Below are positions 26,282 to 32,592 of a stretch of DNA of 64,000 bases, piece by piece (position 1 is the first letter of the stretch; each line of letters starts with the position of its first letter). Location of the stretch: assembly GCA_045614605.1 (NCBI GenBank), contig JAZLDH010000021.1, forward strand, positions 4,513-68,512, written 5' to 3'. Source of the stretch: Onthomorpha sp937906975. GTDB taxonomy: Bacteria; Bacteroidota; Bacteroidia; Bacteroidales; P3. The position numbers were made by a program, and so were the translations under genes. The notes under the pieces are model-generated. The model was not told the DNA's origin and ran no database searches. It was given only the letters and a program-made list of their open reading frames with translations.

Positions 26282-27112
26282 TTATTTTTTAATTGTTTCT
26301 GCTATAACTTTTTCTGCTAATTCCATAAATGCTTTTGCTTCTGGCGAGTCAAATTCCAATGAAATAGGATTTCCTGTGTCGTTTGTTTCAGAAATATCCA
26401 ACGAAATAGGAATACTAGCCAACAACGGCATATTTAATTCTTTTGCTAACTGCTCTGCACCACCTTTTCCAAAGATATAGTATTTGTTATCAGGCAATTC
26501 CTTTGGAGTAAAGTAAGCCATATTTTCAACAAGTCCATAAACAGGAATAGAAACTTGGTCGTTAGTAAACATATTCACTGCTCTACGAACATCAGCCACT
26601 GCTAACTGTTGAGGAGTGCAAACAAACACCGAGCCACTTACAGAGAATTGTTGTACAAGGCTAAGTTGAATATCACCAGTTCCCGGAGGCATATCCAAAA
26701 CCATAAAGTCTAACTCTCCCCAATGGGTTTCTGTTAGCATTTGTGTAAGAGTATTTGCAGCCATTGGCCCTCTCCACAACATAGGTTGGTCTTTTTCCAC
26801 AAAGAAACCAACACTCATCATCTTTATTCCAAACTTATCAAATGGCAACATAAGATTTTTACCATCTATTTCAGTAGCCATGATTTGTTCGTTTTCGATA
26901 TTAAAAAGCGTAGGAATAGAAGGACCATAAATATCCGCGTCTGCCAAACCTACTCTGTAACCTTTCTTAGCCAAAGATATTGCAAGATTAGTTGCAACTG
27001 TTGATTTACCAACACCACCCTTACCACTCGCAACAGCAATAATGTGTTTAATAGGCTTCATCGCAGCATTGATAGCCTCTTGCTTTCTCTTTTGTTCTTC
27101 AAATATGTTCAT
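26282..27112 (-). CDS. apbC: Iron-sulfur cluster carrier ATPase (Mrp/ApbC)
   Basis: 276 residues. Deviant Walker A ASGKGGVGKSTVATNLA near residue 29, VGLADADIYGPSIPT, LDMPPGTGDIQLSL and the VENMAYF region. It lacks the second CxxC commonly seen in Mrp C-termini, and also an N-terminal DUF59 domain. It delivers Fe-S clusters to apoproteins together with the NifU-like partner encoded next. Confidence 0.93.
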   Translation of the reverse strand: MNIFEEQKRKQEAINAAMKPIKHIIAVASGKGGVGKSTVATNLAISLAKKGYRVGLADADIYGPSIPTLFNIENEQIMATEIDGKNLMLPFDKFGIKMMSVGFFVEKDQPMLWRGPMAANTLTQMLTETHWGELDFMVLDMPPGTGDIQLSLVQQFSVSGSVFVCTPQQLAVADVRRAVNMFTNDQVSIPVYGLVENMAYFTPKELPDNKYYIFGKGGAEQLAKELNMPLLASIPISLDISETNDTGNPISLEFDSPEAKAFMELAEKVIAETIKK

Positions 27113-27137
27113 AATAGTTTTTCTTTTAAAAAGTTTG

Positions 27138-27145
27138 CAAAGATA
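27138..27145 (-). promoter_or_regulatory. -7 box of apbC operon
   Basis: TATCTTTG on the minus strand, 25 bp before the apbC ATG. Confidence 0.5.
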
Positions 27146-27174
27146 CTAAATAAATTGATAACGAATGAATAAAA

Positions 27175-27245
27175 CAAGAAAATAATTCAAAGAAACAGAA
27201 AATTATTTCTTTGTTTTAACAAAATAATTCAAAGAAACAATTTCC
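27175..27245. repeat. A/T-rich element with repeated AAAATAATTCAAAGAAACA
   Basis: The 19-bp word occurs twice, 44 bp apart. The first copy also pairs with a downstream TTTCTTTG to give a weak AT hairpin. It separates the WD40 ORF from the apbC promoter; no GC-rich terminator is visible. Confidence 0.5.
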
Positions 27246-27315
27246 CAAAGCTAAGAAACAAATTAACTTATTAGTAAGTTCTTATTCTATAGTATAATTT
27301 TGAAAACAACTCTCC

Positions 27316-29106
27316 TTACTCTACTCCCCAAATCTTAATAATTCCGTCACAAGATGTGGAGGCTATATATTTCCCATCAAGACTCCATGCAACAGAATAC
27401 ACAGGATCAAGATGTCCTACTAAGGTTTGTAAACATAGTTGTGTCTTTACATCATTTATTTTTATTGTTTTATCCATTGAACCCGTAACTATATATTTTC
27501 CATTTGGGCTCCATGCAGCAGAAAATATATCTTCGCCATGCGCTCCTAAATATTTAACAAATTTTTTCTTAGTTATATCCCATATCTCTATTGTTCCAAA
27601 ACACCATATATTAGAAAAGATGAATCTACTATCAGGACTCCATGCAATAGAATCTATATGTCCAGATTTTTTTGTTAGAGTTTGAGTAACCTCTCCACAC
27701 TCTACGTCAAATATGTTAATATTTTCATGCTCTGATATAAAGGCTACATATTTCCCATTTGGGCTCCACATTGCAGATTCCTTATCATATTTGGTTTCTT
27801 CAAAGGTCTGAACACACAAACCTGTATCTACGTCCCATATTTTAAAAGTGTCATCATCTGAAGTAGAGAATACACGTTTTCCATCTAAGCTCCACGATAC
27901 CGAAACAATTTCACTTTTATGTCCTTCCAAGATTTTAATACATTTTCTTTCATTAAAATTCCAAACTTTAACGACACTACTTTCCGAACCTGTAAGAATA
28001 TATTTTCCATCAGGGCTCCACGCAACAGAGGTAAAACATCGCCCACTTTCATCAAGACTTCCCATACACTCACCTTGCTCTACGTCATACAGAGTAACAA
28101 ATCCTTCATTCCAATGCAAGATTAAATATTTTCCATTTGGACTCCAATAAATTGCTTGTGTAGTATAAAAGCCACACTCAAAAGTTTTGAGGCATTTTAG
28201 ATATTTTTCTTCTTGCAAATCTTCTATTTCAAAAGATGAATCAATATTTTCTCCCCATATTTTAATAGTTCTATCGGATGAAGCTGTAAGTATTCGTTTT
28301 TCATCTTTACTCCACACAGCCGATAACACTTCACAAAGATGCCCTTCCAAAGTTTGCAAACATTCTCCACTATTTACATTCCATATTTTTATGGTTAAAT
28401 CATTTGAAGCGGAGAGTAAATATTCTCCGTTACTACTCCACACAACAGATTCAACACCTCCTATATGTCCTTCCAAAGTTTGTAAACACTCTCCACTATT
28501 TACGTCCCATATTTTAATGGTTTCATCAAGCGATGCAGAAGCAATAAGTTTCCCGTTAGGAGAAAATGCAATAGATTCAATAGTATCTTCATGCTCTACA
28601 AAAGTTTGAACACACAAACCACTATCAATATCCCATATCTTAAAGCTAGATTCCTGCGTAATAGTCGCTATTTGTTTCCCATCGTTACTCCATATAGCAC
28701 AATTAACACCACCATCAGCATCTTCCAAAACTTTTACACACTTTCCTGTACTTAAATCCCATATTCGAAAAGTATCGTCCCACGAAGAAGAAAGAAGATA
28801 TTTTCCCTCAAAGCTACACTCAATAGAATTTACACTTTCCTTGTGTCCTTCTAAGGTTTGCAAACATTCTCCATTATTTGCGTCCCATATTTTTATAGTT
28901 TTATCACATGAAGCACTAACTATTCTTTGTCCATCAAAACTATACAAAGCAGACTCAACAGATTGTTTATGTCCCCTCAAGGTTTTGAGTTTTTCTCCGC
29001 TCTTTGCATCCCATATAATAACAGTATTGTCCCATGAACCGCTTGCCAAATACTTTCCATCGGGACTATACGAAACTGAAACAACATCTTTACAATGTCC
29101 TTTCAA
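27316..29106 (-). CDS. 14-blade WD40 repeat protein without a normal start codon
   Basis: 596 residues from TTG at 29104-29106, but the frame is open back to 29214, inside the AlbA_2 gene. Fourteen WD40 blades of about 42 residues are visible (pattern: GH, WSPDGKYL, SASxDxTIKIWD), enough for two seven-bladed propellers. Blades 4, 8, 11 and 12 are diverged. There is no signal peptide and no other domain. No in-frame ATG exists in about the first 340 codons, so independent translation would need the TTG. The alternative is a -1 frameshift from the AlbA_2 gene at 29160-29166, adding 18 linker residues and fusing both. The propellers would act as a cytosolic binding platform or sensor. Confidence 0.8.
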   Translation of the reverse strand: MKGHCKDVVSVSYSPDGKYLASGSWDNTVIIWDAKSGEKLKTLRGHKQSVESALYSFDGQRIVSASCDKTIKIWDANNGECLQTLEGHKESVNSIECSFEGKYLLSSSWDDTFRIWDLSTGKCVKVLEDADGGVNCAIWSNDGKQIATITQESSFKIWDIDSGLCVQTFVEHEDTIESIAFSPNGKLIASASLDETIKIWDVNSGECLQTLEGHIGGVESVVWSSNGEYLLSASNDLTIKIWNVNSGECLQTLEGHLCEVLSAVWSKDEKRILTASSDRTIKIWGENIDSSFEIEDLQEEKYLKCLKTFECGFYTTQAIYWSPNGKYLILHWNEGFVTLYDVEQGECMGSLDESGRCFTSVAWSPDGKYILTGSESSVVKVWNFNERKCIKILEGHKSEIVSVSWSLDGKRVFSTSDDDTFKIWDVDTGLCVQTFEETKYDKESAMWSPNGKYVAFISEHENINIFDVECGEVTQTLTKKSGHIDSIAWSPDSRFIFSNIWCFGTIEIWDITKKKFVKYLGAHGEDIFSAAWSPNGKYIVTGSMDKTIKINDVKTQLCLQTLVGHLDPVYSVAWSLDGKYIASTSCDGIIKIWGVE

Positions 29107-29147
29107 GGTTTTAATACATTTAAACTTTGGTTCGTTAATTTCTTTCT

Positions 29148-30521
29148 TTATTGGGAATTTTTTAAACTTTCTTTTAATGCAATTCCTTTGGCAGTTAAAC
29201 GATATTTTTGATATTTACTTTGTTTTTCATTTGGCAAAGTAAATTCAATATACCCTTGTTCAATGGCGGGTTTTATATAATTGTTTCTAAAATACGTTCT
29301 ATGCTTTATGCCAATCTTAGATTGTAAAGTATCTCTATCGATTTCATTATCTATAAAAGCCACTACTGTTTTTACATTTTTAGAAATATTATCTTGAGCA
29401 CTATCTTGAGCACTATCTTGAGCACTATCTTGAGCACTAACTTCTATATTTGCAGGTAGGATTATGCGAATAAAGTTATCGGTAAAGGTAAAACAGTCTT
29501 CTCCGTAAGCTTTTAGAATACGAGGTATTCCAGAGCCTAAGGATTCTACCAATTCCACATCACGATATATACGCATAAGTTCTTTATTACGTGGAATAGA
29601 AATACCACTGAAAAATTCCTCTTTTGTAAGCGACTCAGGCAAACGACCAGCCGAAGTAATTTCAAGTCTATCTGGGAATATTTCAAATTTAGGTGGCACT
29701 TCAAAAGAGTAATCGTTATGTACAATTGCGTTAATCACAGCTTCACGCAAAGCAACCTTATTCCACAAAGGAGTTTCCACTCGTTCCATTGGAGTAATTC
29801 TTGCAGAAACTTTATTTTCTATATCAAGTTTTGAAAGCACACTTTTAGTTGCTTTTATCAAAGAGCAATATCCGTACTCATTGTTTTCAATTAAATCACA
29901 GCGGTCAAGACTTGAATATTTAGCAACCTTAATTGAATTACCATTTTCGTCAGCCAAAAGATAGGCAACGTAATTCAGTTTATCATCTTCCGTAAACAAT
30001 TCAAGAGTTCGCTTAAAATTATCATTCAATCTTTTACCTCGCTCATCGTAATAAATACGTAATTGTTCAAAACTTAAATCTTGTCTATTAGAAACTATTC
30101 TTCCGATAGAATTTCTTGTACGCATAGCAAACAATCTATCTATTTGTTCTTGTGGCATAGGCTCTGCCGAAGTTCCTATGCGAATAAACGCCCCTTTTGA
30201 CGTCATTCCGAACTTTGTTTTAAAGTAAGGCTTTTCTATTCCACTTGCTACCGTAATTTTAACAATGCTATGTCCCTCTTTTTTCTCCTCTACTATATCA
30301 AATAGTCCCATAGCAGAAGGCGAAATATTATGTTTAATTCTATCTTTCAGCCTTAACATACAATCATCTACATCATTCACTCCCACAACTGAACCATCTT
30401 TATCTATACCAATGTAGATAAATCCTCCCTCCTTATAATTCAGAAAAGCGACTACTTCTTTTTCTATGTCAAGTTCTGAATTTAATTCCCTTTTATACTC
30501 TATGCGATTTGTTTCTGCCAT
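29148..30521 (-). CDS. AlbA_2 / GHKL-ATPase / winged-helix protein
   Basis: 457 residues from ATG 30519-30521, chosen because it starts the AlbA_2 fold (MAETNRIEYKRELNSELD) and follows a -7 box; the frame opens 8 codons earlier. AlbA_2 (Schlafen-type divergent AAA_4) domain at 1-135 (FLNYKEGGFIYIGIDKDGSVVG). GHKL-type ATPase segment at 250-365 (LREAVINAIVHNDYSF, LVESLGSGIPRIL). A linker of four identical AQDS units follows (12-bp DNA repeat), then a C-terminal winged helix (RDTLQSKIGIKHRTYFRNNYI). Such proteins are common in accessory regions; suggested roles are transcription control or defence. Its last codons hold U-UUA-AAA in frame, 9 nt before the stop codon. Confidence 0.85.
   Translation of the reverse strand: MAETNRIEYKRELNSELDIEKEVVAFLNYKEGGFIYIGIDKDGSVVGVNDVDDCMLRLKDRIKHNISPSAMGLFDIVEEKKEGHSIVKITVASGIEKPYFKTKFGMTSKGAFIRIGTSAEPMPQEQIDRLFAMRTRNSIGRIVSNRQDLSFEQLRIYYDERGKRLNDNFKRTLELFTEDDKLNYVAYLLADENGNSIKVAKYSSLDRCDLIENNEYGYCSLIKATKSVLSKLDIENKVSARITPMERVETPLWNKVALREAVINAIVHNDYSFEVPPKFEIFPDRLEITSAGRLPESLTKEEFFSGISIPRNKELMRIYRDVELVESLGSGIPRILKAYGEDCFTFTDNFIRIILPANIEVSAQDSAQDSAQDSAQDNISKNVKTVVAFIDNEIDRDTLQSKIGIKHRTYFRNNYIKPAIEQGYIEFTLPNEKQSKYQKYRLTAKGIALKESLKNSQ
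29160..29166 (-). promoter_or_regulatory. Candidate -1 ribosomal frameshift site
   Basis: In the AlbA_2 frame the codons AGU UUA AAA AAU contain U-UUA-AAA, a canonical X-XXY-YYZ heptamer. Slipping back one base joins directly to the open WD40 frame. No strong stimulatory stem-loop is visible after it; an AAGGA word about 17 nt upstream could act as an internal Shine-Dalgarno. Confidence 0.5.
29391..29438. repeat. Four tandem 12-bp repeats inside the AlbA_2 gene
   Basis: Four exact copies of ATCTTGAGCACT (29391, 29403, 29415, 29427) encode the linker SAQDSAQDSAQDSAQD. Copy-number change would keep the frame and alter only linker length. Confidence 0.9.
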
Positions 30522-30542
30522 AAAAAGATTTGTTTTATTTAG

Positions 30543-30550
30543 CAAATATA
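30543..30550 (-). promoter_or_regulatory. -7 box of the AlbA_2 gene
   Basis: TATATTTG on the minus strand, 21 bp before ATG 30521. Confidence 0.55.
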
Positions 30551-30679
30551 CAATAAGTTTATGTTTTTGTATTACAAAAGCATAGAAAAATTTCTCTTCT
30601 TTTTGGTTTGATTAAACAAAGTCTTATATATCATAAATAATAAACGCACAAATTCATCATTTTTCTTTGATTTAAAAAA

Positions 30680-30745
30680 ATCCAAACGCATTGGACAAGT
30701 AGTCCAACCGCGTTGGACGAATAGTCCAATGCGGTTGGACTGATT
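30680..30745. repeat. Three 22-bp palindromic direct repeats
   Basis: Units start at 30680, 30702 and 30724. Each is a near palindrome around GTCCAACGCGTTGGAC (TTGGAC at 30691, 30713 and 30735, always 22 bp apart), followed by a 5-6 bp spacer. It lies 93 bp before the Fic ATG and 159 bp before the divergent AlbA_2 ATG. It could be an operator array or a palindromic repeat family. The rest of the 316-bp gap holds the two promoters and AT-rich DNA. Confidence 0.85.
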
Positions 30746-30808
30746 TGTTTCTTAAAGGGAAATTAGGGGAAGTTTGAGGAAAATTTCCCCTAATTTTGAA
30801 AAAAGTTG

Positions 30809-30816
30809 TATTTTTG
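30809..30816 (+). promoter_or_regulatory. -7 box of the Fic gene
   Basis: TATTTTTG, 22 bp before ATG 30838, downstream of the palindrome array. Confidence 0.55.
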
Positions 30817-30837
30817 CGGTGATAAAACAAAAGAAGT

Positions 30838-32136
30838 ATGAAAATAGAGCCTATTCCTATGTGTGATTCAACTAAACAAGTTGAAGCGATTAAGTTACTT
30901 AACGAACCAAGTTTGCAACCTTTATTTCAAAAAATAAATGAAGGGTACCTTTATTGGGATAAGGTGAAATATCTTACTCCAAAGGGATTTGAGCAAAGTA
31001 TATTGTGGCAAGCGGTGAAATTTCAAAGACAATCGCAGGCTAAGACTTTAAAATTTGGCAAGTATTCTTTTTCTTTTGTTATCACAACTCAGATGCAGGC
31101 AATGTTGCATGAGTTTGATTTGAATTTAAGAGGCAATTTGCAAACGGAAAGCAATATTACATCTTCTCTTAAAGACTATTATCTAATTAACTCTATAATG
31201 GAGGAGGCTATTGCTTCAAGTCAAATAGAGGGGGCTTCTACTACGCGGAAGATTGCAAAGGATATGCTTCGTAAAAGGCTAAAACCTGCAGACAAAAGCC
31301 AGCAAATGATTAGTAATAATTATGAAACTATTAGTAAAATTTCAAAAAATCAATCTGATTTATCGATTGAGGCTTTGCTTGACATTCATAGTTCTATTAC
31401 CAACAAGACTTTGGCTCACTCGGAGGAAGAGGGTGTTTTCAGAATGCACGATAATATTTTTGTTGTTGATGCAATCAGCGGTTATGTTGCTCACACGCCT
31501 CCTGCATACGCAGAAATCAATAGTATGATTGAGGATTTATGTGATTTTGCTAATAAGGAAAATAACGAAGAGTTTATTCACCCGATTGTAAAAGCCATTA
31601 TAATACATTTTATGTTAGCTTTTATTCACCCTTTTACTGATGGGAATGGCAGAACGGCAAGGTCGTTGTTTTATTGGTATATGATAAAGAAGGGATATTG
31701 GTTAAGCGAATATTTATCTATTTCAAGAATAATTTATTCTAATAAAAAGGCTTACGAAAGGGCGTTTTTATATACTGAAAACGATAATAATGATTTGTCT
31801 TACTTTATTCAATATCATTTAAGTGTTATAAAAAAGGCATTTGATGATTTGAAAAAATATCTGCAACTCAAAACTAATCAACAAGAAGACTTGTTTAGGT
31901 TTAGCAGTCTTTCAAGTATTAACGAGCGTCAAAGATATGTTTTAAGGATTCTTTTAGAGGGTAAAAAATCTATGTTCATTCCGAAAGAATTAGCAACACA
32001 ATTTAATATTTCTATTAAGTCTGCAAGAACAGATCTGCAAGAGTTGGTTGAATTAGGCTATTTACGCACAATAAATCTTAATAAAAGAGCGGTAGGTTAC
32101 ATAAAGTCTGATGGCATTGAGGGTTTGTTGGAATAG
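30838..32136 (+). CDS. Fic family AMP-transferase with winged helix
   Basis: 432 residues. N-terminal Fic_N-type domain, then an inhibitory helix with the SxxxEG motif (SSQIEG, Ser127 to Gly132), then the Fic core with HPFTDGNGRTAR (catalytic His264), which is complete. The C-terminal 75 residues form a winged helix (LATQFNISIKSARTDLQELVELGYL). Class II Fic enzymes transfer AMP from ATP to a target hydroxyl and are held back by the Glu of the inhibitory helix. The winged helix suggests self-regulation, possibly at the palindromes upstream. It is a chromosomal-type Fic, with no separate antitoxin gene. Confidence 0.93.
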   Translation: MKIEPIPMCDSTKQVEAIKLLNEPSLQPLFQKINEGYLYWDKVKYLTPKGFEQSILWQAVKFQRQSQAKTLKFGKYSFSFVITTQMQAMLHEFDLNLRGNLQTESNITSSLKDYYLINSIMEEAIASSQIEGASTTRKIAKDMLRKRLKPADKSQQMISNNYETISKISKNQSDLSIEALLDIHSSITNKTLAHSEEEGVFRMHDNIFVVDAISGYVAHTPPAYAEINSMIEDLCDFANKENNEEFIHPIVKAIIIHFMLAFIHPFTDGNGRTARSLFYWYMIKKGYWLSEYLSISRIIYSNKKAYERAFLYTENDNNDLSYFIQYHLSVIKKAFDDLKKYLQLKTNQQEDLFRFSSLSSINERQRYVLRILLEGKKSMFIPKELATQFNISIKSARTDLQELVELGYLRTINLNKRAVGYIKSDGIEGLLE

Positions 32137-32150
32137 AAGGTAAGAAAAAA

Positions 32151-32187
32151 AAGTCGGAGGCTTCGTTTTTGAAGCTCCGACTTTTTG
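32151..32187. terminator. Bidirectional terminator between Fic gene and ridA
   Basis: A GTCGGAG/CTCCGAC stem extended by AAGC pairing, with A run on the left and T run on the right, lies between the two convergent genes. It can end both transcripts. Confidence 0.85.
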
Positions 32188-32207
32188 TTTGCATTTTTTA
32201 GGGTTTA

Positions 32208-32588
32208 TTATCCTTTGTATGCTATGGTTTCTATTTCTACTAATACTCCCATTGGTAATTTTTCTACTGCGTATGCTGCTCTTGCTGGCAACATTTCGTT
32301 GTAGTATTTTGCATATACTTCGTTCATTGCAGCGAAATCGTCCATTGAGTTAAGTAAACATGTTGTTTTTACTACGTCTTTGAATGTGTAGCCTGCTTCT
32401 GTAAGTATTGCTTCTATGTTTTTGAATACTTGTTCTGTTTGTTCTGTTATTGTTTCAGGTATTTTGCCTGTTTCTGGATTTACTGGAATTTGTCCAGAGA
32501 TGAAAAGCATTCCGTTTCCTGCCAATATAGCTTGGCTATATGGTCCTATTGCTTTTGGAGCTTTGTCTGTGTTTATTACTTTGTTCAT
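32208..32588 (-). CDS. ridA: RidA family enamine/imine deaminase
   Basis: 126 residues. Family signatures: APKAIGPYSQAILAGN at the N-terminus, GQIPVNPETG, VKTTCLLNSMDDFAAMN and LPARAAYAVEKLP with the active Arg. It hydrolyses reactive 2-aminoacrylate made by PLP enzymes. It begins 4 bp after the upstream M6 protease stop, so it may be read from that transcript as well. Confidence 0.95.
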   Translation of the reverse strand: MNKVINTDKAPKAIGPYSQAILAGNGMLFISGQIPVNPETGKIPETITEQTEQVFKNIEAILTEAGYTFKDVVKTTCLLNSMDDFAAMNEVYAKYYNEMLPARAAYAVEKLPMGVLVEIETIAYKG

Positions 32589-32592
32589 ATTC

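Noticed and set aside
25435..26300. Cobalamin riboswitch for the adenosyltransferase gene
   Set aside because: The gene is only 13 bp from nifU, leaving no room for a leader, and no B12-box-like sequence was found.
30680..30745. CRISPR array
   Set aside because: Only three 22-bp units with 5-6 bp between palindromes, no unique spacers of 30 bp and no cas genes.
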